A stretch of DNA of 64,000 bases from Enoplolaimus lenunculus (taxonomy: Eukaryota; Nematoda; Enoplea; Enoplida; Thoracostomopsidae). Below, piece by piece: positions 1 to 11,528 of the stretch. The stretch covers positions 1-64,000 of the forward strand of contig JASANG010003056.1 in the NCBI GenBank assembly GCA_030248215.1, written 5' to 3'. Position numbers and translations under genes: made by a program. Every line of letters begins with the position of its first letter. Position 1 is the stretch's first letter. The notes beneath the pieces are model-generated. The model saw only the letters and a list, made by a program, of their open reading frames with translations, was not told where the DNA came from and did no database searches.

Positions 1-3000
1 ATAACGCACATTATGACCTAATAAGATCGTCCGGATTTGTGCAAAGGACAAACTTTTGCCAACTGTGCACAAAACCATTTGATAGCATACATAAAACGAA
101 AAGCCTGTCCGCTGTGCGACCAAAGTACATGCAAAAATAAGGCTCTAGAATCAGCACCATCTTCTTGCATTACTTGCGGAATGGTGCTACAATCAGATTT
201 GTGTCTACGCAATCATGTGAATAGTGACTGCAATAAATACACAAAGTGTAATCAATGCAGAAAAACGATTTTGAAACAGAAAACTCATCACTGCAGACAA
301 TATTACTGTTCGACCTGTAGAACTTGGGGACATCCAGCGAGTCATAAATGCTACATGCAGGTAGCAAAGTTGGCAAAACGAAAAGACAATGTCTACATTT
401 ATTTCGACATTGAGTCAATGGCTGATGAAGTAACTGGAAAGCATACACCAAACTTGGTTGTTGCTAAAGAGGAAAATCAAAAAGAAATTATCTTTAGAGG
501 CGAACAGTGTATCGGTAATTTTATGGCTTACCTGATATCGAAGGGTAAGGCTTTGCCACACCATGATTTAATCGTCATTGCTCATTACTTGTCGGGATAT
601 GACTCATATTTTGTATTAAATTGGTTATATAAAGAAGGCGTCTTACCAAAAAGTGTTATCATTAAAGGAACAAAGTTTATGCTACTAGCAATTGGTAAGA
701 ATATAAAATTTTTAGACAGCTACAACTTTTTAGCTTCTTCTCTTCGAAGTCTCCCAAAAAGTTTCAATTTTTCGACTCAACTTTGCAAAGGTTGGTTTCC
801 ACACGCGCTAAACACAAAACAAATGCAAAACTATAAAGGTAAATTTCCAGATAAAACTTTCTTTGAGCCAGATAGGTTGGATGCAGATACTCGGCAACAC
901 TTTGAGCAGTGGTGGGAAAACGAGAATAAGACGTTCCAAGGTAAGCGCTATAGCTTACAAGAGTCATTAGAGGCGTACTGTGTTGACGATGTTTTGGTGT
1001 TGGAGACGGCGTGCAAAAGGTTTAGAGAAATGTTTTTCGAAACGAGTCAAATTGAAGTATTTGCAAACAGTTGTACAATCGCATCAGCTGTATCACTCGT
1101 GTTCCGTAGAAATTATTTGAAAGAAAATACACTGGCTGTAATAGGATCTGTGAATCCTGATAAAGTGCGAAAGCACTCGAAGCAATGTGAGCAATGGCTA
1201 GCGTACGTTTCTCATAACGAAAAAGTCGAGTTGCAATCAGCGAAGCGGGGAGGCGAAAAGAAAATTGGCAAATACTTTGTTGATGGTTTTTGCGAAGCCA
1301 ACAATACAGTTTATGAATTCTTAGGGTGCTATATACATGGGTGCGATAAATGTTACGACGGTAATTTGTACAACACATTCTTACACAAACGAATGAATGT
1401 TATAAGGCAAGCAACGATGGAACGGCTCAATTATATTGAAAGTGTAGGGTTTAACGTAACAGTGATATGGTCACACGAATGGGAAGACATGGTTCACAAA
1501 AGTTCAGCTATAACAGCATTTCTACAAGCTCAAGATATGGATCGAGAAGTACTAGACGTTCGATCTGGTCTGCGTGGCGGTAGAGTAACTACAATGGTGG
1601 CCGCCTACAGGGTAAAAGGTGACGAAAAAATTTTCTACAAAGATGTCAATTCACTTTATCCATATATTTTAAAAACAAAAGAAATGCCGATAAAGTTTCC
1701 TAAAATCATCACTGAAAATTTCGAGCCAATTGAAAATTATTTTGGATTGATCCACTGTAAAGTTCTTCCTCCAAACACTGCACTATTTGGTGTACTCCCA
1801 TACTCAGACAATTCCGGCAAACTGATATTCCCGTTGTGCCATCAATGCGCAGTGGATACCGTCAACCAACCATGCTTTCACGAAGATGACAAGCGGTGTC
1901 TGAAAGGTGTGTGGACTCATTACGAGTTAAGTTATTCATTTACGCGCGGATATAAACTAATAAATCTTTACGAAGTGTGGCATTTTGAGGAACATTCGTC
2001 AGAAGTATTCAAAGGGTACATTAATCAGAGGCATCTGGCTTTCCACCGAACTGCACATCTAACAAGGATAAGGATTCTTACATCCTGAAATGGAAGGAAG
2101 TTGAAGGAATCACGCTCGATTTCAACAACATAAAGAAAAATCCTGGCATCCGTTCAATATCTAAATTTGCTCTCAATAGTTTGTGGGGAAAGTTTGGTCA
2201 AAACATGAATTATGGAAAATCGAAATACGTCAGCAGCTACGAAGACCTTGTTAAATTTTTGGCAAACCCAAAATGTCAAATTGATGATGTATGCATGGCT
2301 GGACAATCCATGATGCTGATAAACTACAAGCTAAAGAGAGAAACAGAGCTACCTGCCCCGTTTTCAAATCTACCAATCGCATGCTTCACGACGTCACATG
2401 CAAGGCTTCATCTGTTATCATTAATGGAAAAGGTAGGTGTCATACACATATTTACAAGTTAATATTTATTCATTTTTAATATGTAGTTATATATTAATTA
2501 TACCAGCTTGATATTGTTCCTTCAGGTTGGGAATAATTTGCTCTACTGTGACACGGACAGCCTTGTGTATGTCCGCCAAATAGGCGGCGCCGCCGAGCTG
2601 CCTGACTCAATATTTCTTGGCGATCTCAAGAACGAACTTGAAGGCAACTTTAGCCCTCAAGCATACATTTCCGAATTTTACTGCACGGGTGCAAAAAGTT
2701 ACTGCTACAAAGTAGTCGATGGAAGTCAAGAAACCAGCGTATTCAAAATAAAGGGGTTTGTGCTCAATTGTCAGAACCGTGCAGTCGTAACTGAAGACGC
2801 ATTCAAAAGTCTCATTGGAAATCCTACCAATGAGCTCTTCCTCAGCAGCTTCACTATTCGTCGAATTAAAGGCAGTGCAGAAGTTTTCAGCACAACCAGT
2901 TCGAAGAAACTTAAGTTCACACTTAACAAACGCTTGCTATGCAAAGATTTTACCACTCGATGCATTGGTGATAAGCTTGTCACTACAGACAAGCTTATCA

Positions 3001-3014
3001 ACTTTAACAGCTGA
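1..3014 (+). mobile_element. Polinton/Maverick fossil: protein-primed type B DNA polymerase, broken
   Basis: Remnant of a Polinton (Maverick) element, cut off by the window start. The visible part is its family B DNA polymerase, the enzyme that copies the element from a protein primer. Parts in order: a Cys/His-rich zinc-binding region with several CxxC pairs; a 3'-5' exonuclease region with DIES, a GYDS-type motif and YCVDD; then palm regions with DVNSLYP, a NSLWGKFG motif and the catalytic YCDTDS. No integrase, ATPase, protease or capsid gene and no terminal repeat is seen, so only one gene survives here. It looks broken, with about two interruptions, and is an old but still well recognisable copy. 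The family call rests on motif order and is strong. Confidence 0.9.
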
Positions 3015-3460
3015 TGACGTTTGATCAGGCAAGTAGCATCCAAATTGGAGTACCCTCCCAAAAATCAACTGTTCAATGCAAGCAAACGTTTAAGGGTTAT
3101 AACTACTGTGGTATAACTACTTTGGAATAACTACTCCAGTTTAACTACTTTGGCATAACTGCTACGGTGAGTGCAGCTCGCCTTCCTAGCATAAAGTTAC
3201 CCATTACGAATTGATTTAATACTCTAGGCGAGTGCAACAATTTTGTCGTGGTAGGTTGTTACATGCAGGGTGGATTACACCAGACAAAATTTTTTTCACT
3301 TCAAATCAATGTTAGGATTATTAGTAATTAATAAAACAAAGGATAACTTTTTTAAACTGTTTCAAAACCAAAACTCCACTCGACGGACCAGCAGTGACAC
3401 CAATACTCGACGAACACCTCTTCCGATTCATTGCACTCGAACCATTACGATCAACATTGA
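3015..3460. other. Gene-free spacer with a short tandem repeat
   Basis: This stretch lies between the polymerase fossil and the 3' end of the minus-strand gene. Apart from a short array of a TAACTACTTTGG-like unit at 3095-3167, nothing recognisable is seen and no Polinton terminal repeat could be placed. Confidence 0.5.
3095..3167. repeat. Short tandem repeat, TATAACTACTTTGG-like unit
   Basis: About four or five imperfect copies of a 15-16 bp unit containing TAACTACT lie head to tail just after the polymerase fossil. Confidence 0.7.
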
Positions 3461-6006
3461 TCAAAGCGGGGGGTCGGCGGCGTTTGTTGCCTCGCGCTGA
3501 AACGAATGCACAGAAGTTCAGAACATACTACCTGAAACGAATGGTTCCAACATACCACGTCTAAAATCAAAATCATAGCCGAAATATTATAGAACTTTTT
3601 GACTGACAAGAGAGTGGTTTAACAAATCATACTGCACATTATTTTTGTTCAATAGAACAATATAAGGTTTGCCGAAAATACTACAGTTCTTTATGTTTAA
3701 CGTTTGTCACTAAAATTTTCAGGTGCTAATGCTTAACGTTTCTTACCTTGGGCAACAAACACAACTTCTTCATCGCTGTCATTATCGTCAGCGGATCTGT
3801 CAACTTGCGCGCTCAGCACTGCGGGTTTGAGATCAACGAAAGCGCCACGAATTTCAAGAACATCATCGTCGTCATCGACTTCTTGTTCATTATTGTTGTT
3901 GCTGTCATTGCTGTCATCATCACTGTTCGCATCATCATCATTATCATTGTTCGCATCATCACCATCATTGTCATTGTTCGCATCATCATCATCATTGCCA
4001 TTGTTCGCATCATCATCATTGTCATTGTTCGCATCATCATCGTCATTGTTTGCATCGTCACGATTATCGCGACTTAGTGACTGAAAAGAAATGCCAATGC
4101 AAAATATTCATGAGCTTCGTAAGCAAAATAATGATTGACATTGCTTGACTATTATAAGTAGCTATGTAGTTTTAGGAATATAGTTTTGTAGCTAAAATGT
4201 GTTTTGAAAACATCGTTATTTAAATTCATAACTCCAAATTATTTAAACAGCAATCACTCTCCAAGGATTTCTGACTTTTGTCGGCGCTGTACAGACTCAG
4301 CTTTTTCAATTGCATAAGAATAGCAACGTCAAGGATAGGCAAAAAAAATTTTAACTTACAGAAACAGCTTTGTAGCTAAACCCAAAATTTTCGACAAATC
4401 TCAACCACTTTTGGAACGTATTGTCATTGTATCGCATAACCACACTTGTTATTTTGTTGATGATATCATATCGTAGTTCAACTGGCATGAATCTATAACG
4501 TAGGCGCTAAATGAAAAAAGCTTGATCAATAAACGTGTAAGCGTTTTCTGCTGCTTAGACTGATTCATAGAATAGAAATCTCAATCAATTGACATAACTA
4601 AAAACATAGGCTCACAATGAGTAGCTTGACTAGATATAGTTATATGCCCGCTATTCACAACTTATAACTGATATATAGTGTTCGAAAATGTACTCAAACA
4701 ATTACCCACTATTGTTTTTCTAAATTTGTAACAATTCTCTTACGATTTTTTACCCATTCTAAACTATAATTCGAAAACTGTGCATTTAACAAACTCACGG
4801 CGCCATTTCCACAAAAAAGCACGACCCTGGACATCACAAAACATTTGATTTGAACATCTGGACACCACTAACAAACAGGACTCGCTGAATTGGGTATGTT
4901 CCATCTTGACTGTCATACACGGAACGGTAGCAGGCGCAACACGTTGCGGATTGTACACAACGATAATTTGCGACAATCGCGAATCGAAACTCTTTCGATT
5001 AACTTCAACAGCATCCTGTAAATATACAAATTAAAATATTTTGATTCAACAGTCATGTTTCAAAATCATAAAGGTAATAATTTTACAAAGTTATAGAACT
5101 AGATGAACGCTGACTAAGAGTAGTGGACCTGCAAATTGTTTTTTAAAAAGCGAAGACAATTCAAGTTGCGTTTATGAAAAATTGGCAAAGTGACAAGACC
5201 ACATACACAGGGTCTCAACATTGGAAATAGTTAATTGTGATAAACACTAAACTCTTTGGGTGAGTCTTACGACGGACTGAAAAATTCTTTGCAGTGAACT
5301 AAGTACAATGCGTTTTACTTACATCAATATCAACAAACATGGGAATCAAAATCACGACATCCACCGCCTCAACACCGTTACCACTTCGGGTGGGCAAACC
5401 AACTGTCATTGGTGAAAACGTATCTATAAGAAGTAATCTTATAAGCATCTAGTAATATCTTAGCCGTAACAAACCATTGATTAAAATATATTAATACTCG
5501 ACACTACAATACACTATCGAACGTAACTTGAATACCGTCTTATATCAATATTCATGCCGGCTTAGCAGTTGCTTTTAAGTTAGACAAACATATGCTCAGG
5601 TTTGAGAGCCAACAACAACACACTACTTCAGTGAATAAGTGTTCAACTTATTGGACCATACACCTTTGTTTAGAGTAGGCCCATCATCAAAAAGTCGTAC
5701 GCTTTTTAAACTTAGGCTCGAATTTCACTCACGTCTACGGTTAAGCGTCAGATTTTTCAAGACCTGTCCTATTCATACGCAGTCAATTCACTTACAACGA
5801 ATAGCAGTAAAATCATTTCGTTCCAAGTAATCAGTAGGTACGGTTCGTACCAGATCTGAAGCATTGACAACATTGGCGAACATTGGCGTGTTGTCGCCTT
5901 GACCACAAGTAATGCTAATATTAACCATTATTATTAATAAATACGTAATTATTAACTCAGTTAAGTTCAGAGTTAATCTATAAAAATCAATTTGTAACGC
6001 CAACAT
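3461..6006 (-). CDS. Unrecognised multi-exon gene with Asp/Asn-rich C-terminal region
   Basis: Exons were inferred from GT/AG sites and open frames on the minus strand: a possible first exon 6006-5851 with a hydrophobic N-terminus (LIITYLLIIMV), then 5423-5323, 5015-4799, 4492-4360, 4080-3747, 3560-3532 and 3496-3461 (stop TGA). Junctions 5423-5323 to 5015-4799 and everything from 4492 to the stop agree in phase. The junctions after the first exon and after 4799 do not, so small exons are missing or those ends are wrong. The 4080-3747 exon encodes long runs of Asp and Asn broken by Ala-Asn pairs, then an acidic segment. I recognise no domain. The middle exons contain paired Cys and hydrophobic beta-like stretches, so a secreted protein is possible. 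Function unknown; its reality as a gene is moderately supported. Confidence 0.5.
3820..4070. repeat. Trinucleotide-rich microsatellite (ATC/GAT) inside an exon
   Basis: Runs of ATC/GAT alternate with a TTCGCATC-containing unit. Read on the minus strand the tract is open and encodes the Asp/Asn-rich segment of the gene at 3461-6006. It is bounded by good splice signals, so it looks like a coding microsatellite. Confidence 0.7.
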
Positions 6007-6744
6007 TTATGGCAAAGAATGCTCAAAAAGAATTTTTTAAAAGAAACGAAACTTTTATACCGGTAAGCCGTGTATCTCTGTCCCGGTTCACCAGTTTTCA
6101 TGCCGATTCGCAACTAAAAATTCTGGTATTAAATTTTTAATCGTTTTTAAATAATGGCGGGGTTTATGGTTCCGGTAACTTTATCAAAAGGTTTCACCCT
6201 GCTAGGAAGTTAAGAAAGATTTAGCCGATTGAAACACGCATCACCAATGCGCCGTATAGCTAATACGCAGTAAACTGCAGCAAGGGCTAGTTAAAGACAA
6301 AGAAATCAAAAAATTTTAAAAGAAAAACAACAATTAGTAAATTGTATAAAACTTGTAGTTGCTAACTAATTTCTTGCTAATTGCAACCCTATTTATATAA
6401 ATGGTACTGTTGACAAAAAGTATTATCCAGGTCAAACTTTTGCTTAACCAGCAAAAATACTTTTCAGTACCAACGCCCAACATAATCAGATTAAGAAATG
6501 TAATTTTAGGTATTGTTAAAGATGTGCATCTTATACAGCAAAGCCAGCGCCCAGTTATTGCGTCAAAACTTATTTTTTGGCTAAAGTATAAAGTGCAATG
6601 TAACATATATTTATAAAAAGTACGGCTACACAAAGCGCCCAAAACTGATAAGAAAGTTAATTTATAACTACAAAAGCTGTTGTGTATTCATAACAGGGGT
6701 AGGCAGGCATTAGATCTTAGACGTACATAGGCTGCTCCTTGCAT
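6007..6744. other. AT-rich intergenic stretch, nothing recognised
   Basis: No coding frame with conserved motifs is visible. Short open frames here overlap on both strands and are compositionally ordinary AT-rich DNA. Confidence 0.5.
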
Positions 6745-8334
6745 TAAGGCCTAGGCTTAGCTTAGACTGGGCTTAGGCTTACGTTAAGTTAGACTTATGC
6801 ATAAGTTGGGCTTAGGCTTACGTTAAGTTAGACTTATGTATAAGTTGGGCTTAGGCTTACGTTAAGTTAGACTTATGCATAAGTTGGGCTTAGGCTTAAG
6901 TTAGACATATGCATACGTTGGACTTAGGCTTAAGTTAGACATATGAATAAGTTGGACGTAGGCTTAAGTTAGACATATGCATAAGTTGGGCTTAGACTTA
7001 GGTTAAGTTAGACTTATGCATAAGTTGGGCTTAGACTTAGGTTAAGTTAGACTTATGCATAAGTTGGGCGTAGGCTTAGGTTAAGTTAGACTTATGCATA
7101 AGTTGGGCATAGGCTTAGGTTAAGTTAGACTTATGCATAAGTTGGGGCTTAGGCTTAAGTTAAGTTAGACTTATGCATAAGTTGGGCTTAGGCTTAAGTT
7201 AAGTTAGACTTATGCATAAGTTGGGCCTAGGTTAAGTTAGACTTATGCGTAAGTTGGGTTTAGCCTTAGGTTAAGTTAACCTTATGCATAAGTTGGGCTT
7301 AGGTTAAGTTAGACTTATGCATAAGTTGGGTAAGGCTTAAGTTAGGTTAGACTTATGCATAAGTTGGGCTTAGGCTTAAGTTAGACTTATGCATAAGTTG
7401 GGCTTAGGCTTAAGTTAGACTTATGCATAAGTTTGGCTTAGGCTTAGGTTAAGTTAGACTTATGCATAAATTGGGTTAGGCTTAAGTTAGGATAGAGTTA
7501 TGCATAAGTTGGGCTTAGGCTTAAGTTAGACTTATGCATAAGTTGGGCTTAGGCTTAAGGTGTGCTTATGCATAAGTTGGGCTTAGGCTTACGTTATGTG
7601 CATAAGTTGGGCTTAGGCTTAGGTTATGTGCATAAGTTAGGCTTAGGCTTAGGTTATGTGCATAAGTTGGGCTTAGGCTTAGGTTAAGTTAGACTTATGC
7701 ATAAGTCGGGCTTAGGCTTAGGTTATGTGCATAAGTTGGGCTTAGGCTTAGGTTATGTGCATAAGTTGGGCTTAGGCTTAAGTTAGACTTATGCATAAGT
7801 TGGCTTAGGCTTAAGTTAGGTTAGACTTATGCATAAGTTGGGTTAGGCTTAAGTTAGGTTAGCCTTATGCATAAGTTGGACTTAAGCTTAAGTTAGACTT
7901 ATGCATAAGTTGGACTTAAGCTTAAGTTAGACTTATGCATAAGTTGGGCTTAGGCTTAAGTTAGACTTATGCATAAGCTGGGCTTAGGCTTAGGTTAAGT
8001 TAGACTTATGCATAAGTTGGGTTAGGCTTAAATTAGGTTAGACTTATGCATCAGTTGGGCTTAGGCTTAAGTTAGACTTATGCATAAGTTGGGCTTAGGC
8101 TTAAGTTAGACTTATGCATAAGTTGGGCTTAGGCTTAGGTTAAGTTAGACTTATGCATAAGTTGGGCTTAGGCTTAGGTTAAGTTAGACTTATGCATAAG
8201 TTGGGCTTAGGCTTAGGTTAAGTTAGACTTATACATAAGTTGCGCTTAGGCTTAGGTTAAGTTAGACTTATACAGAAGTTGGGCTTATGCTTAGGTTAAG
8301 TTAGACTTATACAGAAGTTGGGCTTAGGCTTAGG
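6745..8334. repeat. Large minisatellite with telomere-like TTAGGC hexamers
   Basis: About forty head-to-tail copies of a 34-39 bp unit that reads GGCTTAGGCTTAAGTTAGAC followed by TTATGCATAAGTTG. Units vary by gain or loss of a GGTTAA hexamer step and by point changes. TTAGGC and one-base variants make up much of each unit, and the palindrome TTATGCATAA sits in its centre. Variants cluster: a short GTTATGTGCATAAG form lies near 7585-7760 and a TACAGAAG form near 8270-8320. The last variant reappears at 9534-9556, on the far side of the piggyBac insertion. Confidence 0.95.
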
Positions 8335-9537
8335 TTAACCCTCAATGGCCCGACAGTCTACATATGTAGACATAACCAGTTCGACAATTGATTGTTCGGC
8401 AGGTGCTATAGTTAAGAATCTATTGTTTAATTTCCATCGATAATTATTCTGTTATAGTAGTATAAAAAACTTATAGCATTGTGGGAACAAAAGTTTGCTG
8501 TACAGTGAGTCATATACCTATATAACCCGACCGTCTACATATGTAGACAGATCATAGTTTGAGTTTTGACAAGAATTGGAACGTTTTGTTCTTACACACG
8601 GTTTTGTATGGTGAGGTAAAGTCAGGGAAATGTCAGGTTTGCATAAATTATCTTTGACTGAGGTCGTACGACGTGTATTAGAACCAAGTGATTCAGAGAC
8701 AGAAGATGACAAACCGGACGACAATAGTTCAAATGACGACTCAGAATCAGTTGAGTTAGGTGGGCTAACGTGCACAGGCACCATAATGGCAAATCGCCGC
8801 AGCGTACCTCCGGTGCTAAAGTCAACAAAAGAACAAGAGGTCTATAGCACCCGATTTTTATGGGACCACAATAACCGCATAATGTTGGCGTCTTATTGTC
8901 CAAAGAAAAATAAAAATGTGCTATTACTAAGTTCAGTTCATGTGAAAAACGAAGTTTGCACCAGCAGAGAGGACAAAAAACCAGCAGTTATCTGCGTTTT
9001 CAATATGATTGATATTGCTTGCACAACGCATTCATTGTCATGAAACTGAACGGATATCAAAAGTCACGCAATGTTTTCATGAAAAAAGTAGCCGAACAAC
9101 TAGCGCAAGACAATATGACCAAACGTTACAGTAGTGAAAAAATTTACGCAAAATCAAAGGATTCATTTATGGCTTACGGGCTGCCTCAAAAGCGAAACGA
9201 ACCTTCTACATCTGGTAAACCGACCAAATGTCAGGTCACAAGTTGTCGCAAATCTACGAGATTGAGCTGTTCGTCATGTGGAAAACGAGTGTGCAAGGAC
9301 CACATGAATCGCACCATAACGTGCAACGACTGTGCTTAACTGGACAACGCGCCCGCAGTGGGAGGCTGGACGGGGAGCGGGTGGTACTCCGCCAGAACAC
9401 TAGTTCTGACTGTCTCAAGCCAGTTAAAGGAGGAGAGCACCCTGAGATAAGCCAAAACTAACGCTAGTTGTGTTGTCTACATATGTAGACCGTTGGGCTG
9501 ATTAAGGTGAAAATTTTGCCGGGCCGTTGAGGGTTAA
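8335..9537 (+). mobile_element. piggyBac transposon, internally deleted, inserted in the minisatellite
   Basis: The element spans 8339-9533 and is flanked by TTAA on both sides (8335-8338 and 9534-9537), the piggyBac target duplication. The ends match as inverted repeats: CCCTCAATGGCCCGACA on the left, and CCCTCAACGGCCCGGCA when the right end is read inward. A 16-bp palindrome, GTCTACATATGTAGAC, occurs at 8356-8371, 8533-8548 and 9475-9490 and probably acts as subterminal transposase sites. At about 1.2 kb it is roughly half the usual autonomous length, and the transposase inside has lost its catalytic core. Minisatellite of the same variant lies on both sides, so the insertion came after array growth. 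Confidence 0.93.
8630..9339 (+). pseudogene. piggyBac transposase remnant (N-terminus and C-terminal zinc finger, core deleted)
   Basis: The reading starts at ATG 8630 with an acidic N-terminal segment (about 70 residues, SDSETEDDK) typical of PGBD transposases. It then jumps to the late region: a FLWDHNNRIMLAS stretch corresponds to the family's KWYDN...LLS segment after the catalytic aspartates, followed by PAVICVFN. The three catalytic Asp regions in between are absent, so this copy cannot make an active transposase. A frameshift near 9020 moves the frame; the second frame (to the stop at 9339) carries NAFIVMKLN and the C-terminal Cys-rich finger, CQVTSC...CSSCGKRVCKDH...CNDC, which binds the subterminal DNA in this family. 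A non-autonomous passenger if mobilised at all. Confidence 0.88.
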
Positions 9538-9556
9538 GTTAGACTTATACAGAAGT
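9534..9556. repeat. Distal edge of the TTAGGC-rich minisatellite
   Basis: The sequence after the piggyBac right end continues with the TTAGACTTATACAGAAG variant found just before its left end. This shows that the array was split by the transposon and ends here. Confidence 0.85.
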
Positions 9557-10902
9557 TGGAATTAAGCGGGTTAAAGTTAGCTTTCTTAACCATTAAATAT
9601 ACCATACACAGCCATCAACTATTGTATATGCGCAACTGATATCGCTAATGCTAATTATAGCGGCTACAAACTAAACCTTAGTCTGAGCAAGAACTAATCA
9701 AGGTTACAGTAGCCGATTTAGCCTCTAGACCTCTGTTGCATGCCATACTATACACGATAGTTGATTAAAGTTGAAAATTCACAAAACATTCAAGTGGCTA
9801 AACAGAACAAGCAAGTAAATAGGCTCTGCTTAAAAACAAGAATCAAAACTCAAACACGATTTAAATTTACTCATCCTATAACAGACACTGTGCAAGACAC
9901 TTCCCTGCACTACCGCAGATCTACCAGGTTCAGTCAATTTAAAATTCACTCGTCAACCAAATGCAAAATATCTAGTCACACACTTTTTCCGCTATTAACC
10001 AGCCCCTCACAGCGATGATAACTTTGATAAATAAATAACAAATACTTGCTGGAAATTTTATAGCAATCGAAGGCAAAGTAAATTTGCATATTATTGAGAC
10101 AACTGAAAAAAGACACGTGTCAAAAACAGGACGAACCGATAAACACAAAAATTCGTGGGGGTGCGTTGGGGAGATGGGTACGGATGTTTACTTAATGTAG
10201 AAACTCGGAAACAATTTTAAAAGCTAGCTTTAAATTTGGCTGCAAAAACATTAAATTCATAGGAACACATCAAAGTTGAAATATCCACACCCTTCCTCTG
10301 TACCAGATATTAAAAGATATACAAATTTGGCGCATAATACGCAACAGGCTGGCATGTTGAATTTTTACTAGCATTGTGCTAGTGCGCAAGCAATAACAAA
10401 ATTACCAAAAACATAAAACGCCTACCAACCTAAGCAAGACATTTACAAAATAAACCGGAGGCTACGATATTTACTATATTGCGCATAACCATAATAACTG
10501 CATTAATTTTCCAGTTGTAACATTTGTTAAATAACAACGTTAAAATTCTGATAAGGCTATCCACGAAAGGTAAACGGTAAATGCTGATGAAAAAACATGT
10601 CCTCGAAAATTACTGATAACAATGTATAAACAAATACGGTTACTTGTTGATAAGAAAGCGGTACTCAAACTATGGATAAATAATTGTTGATAAGAATGCT
10701 ATAATCAAACGAATATGGATAAACTGTTGATAAGAATACAGACTCAAATGCAGTTGCCGCAGATACCAAGTTCAATTTAGCAAAACGATCAAGCTTCAGT
10801 GTAAATCGTTGGGTGCTTAATGCTGCATCTTCTTGTTTCAAGTAGTAAACAACCTAAAACATAATTAAAAAAGTAAATATGTTAATGCTTTGAAGCCGAA
10901 GA
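9557..10902. other. AT-rich intergenic stretch with a three-copy tandem repeat
   Basis: No gene recognised. The only structure seen is at 10622-10750, where a roughly 40-bp unit containing GTTGATAAGAA and TATGGATAAA occurs three times in tandem. Confidence 0.5.
10622..10750. repeat. Three-copy tandem repeat with GTTGATAAGAA core
   Basis: GTTGATAAGAA recurs at about 10646, 10685 and 10725, with TATGGATAAA between copies. The unit is about 40 bp and imperfect. Confidence 0.7.
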
Positions 10903-11023
10903 ACCCGGTGTAAAAGCTGTCCAATTTTATTTAGACGGAAAATTGTCTAACGAGAAATTATCATTTTTATACAAAATTTAGTAAGCTCTTAAAACCTTGG
11001 TTGGGACAGCTTTTACACCGGGT
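10903..11023. repeat. Small hairpin element with perfect 20-bp inverted ends
   Basis: ACCCGGTGTAAAAGCTGTCC at 10903-10922 is repeated exactly in inverted orientation at 11004-11023, around an 81-bp AT-rich centre. The size and symmetry fit a MITE or a folded DNA-transposon remnant. No convincing target duplication was found. Confidence 0.7.
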
Positions 11024-11039
11024 CCCACGGCGGGGTTAT

Positions 11040-11515
11040 TACTACTTTTCTCAACTATTTTTTGTTGAAAAATTAACAACCAATTTTCGTGAAAATTTAG
11101 TAAGTAAATTTTTGTCAAAATCTTGACACTAATTTTTGTTAAAAATTTACTACTAATATTTGTGAAAAAATTAACAACCAATGAGTAACTAATTTTCGTC
11201 AAAACTTTACACAACTTGTGTCGAAAAGTTTTACATCTAACTTTTGTCAAAGGCAAGTAATGTTTGTGACAATTTTGCAAGGAATTCTTTGCTGCAATTT
11301 TATAAAAAAATTTTGTAAAAATGCTATAATTTTTTCTGGCAAAGATTTGCAACCTTTTGTCAAAATTTTCCAACTAATTTTGTTAAGATTGAGCAACCAA
11401 GTTTCGTCAATAAAGTTACAAGTAATTTTTGCCACTATGTTGCAAGTGATTTTTGAAAAATTGAATGCAAAATTGTGACCAAAATTTACATCTAATTTTT
11501 ATAAAAAATTTTGCA
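11040..11515. repeat. Degenerate tandem repeat, CTAATTTTTGTCAAAATTT-like unit
   Basis: About 15 strongly diverged copies of a 25-35 bp AT-rich unit around TTTTTGTCAAAATTT lie immediately upstream of the orphan PAN exon. The same unit in opposite orientation fills 22430-22970, inside the last intron of the PAN gene on the minus strand. Both blocks therefore belong to the inverted duplication. Confidence 0.7.
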
Positions 11516-11528
11516 GTATGCTTTACAG

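Noticed and set aside
3748-4084. Plus-strand Ile/Val-rich and Ser/Leu-rich frames
   Set aside because: They are shadows of the ATC/GAT repeat; the minus-strand Asp/Asn frame is bounded by splice sites.
6745-8334. CRISPR-like array
   Set aside because: The units are contiguous with no unique spacers, in a eukaryotic context; it is a minisatellite.
6745-8334. A true chromosome end
   Set aside because: The hexamers are degenerate, arranged in 34-39 bp units and flanked by ordinary sequence on both sides.
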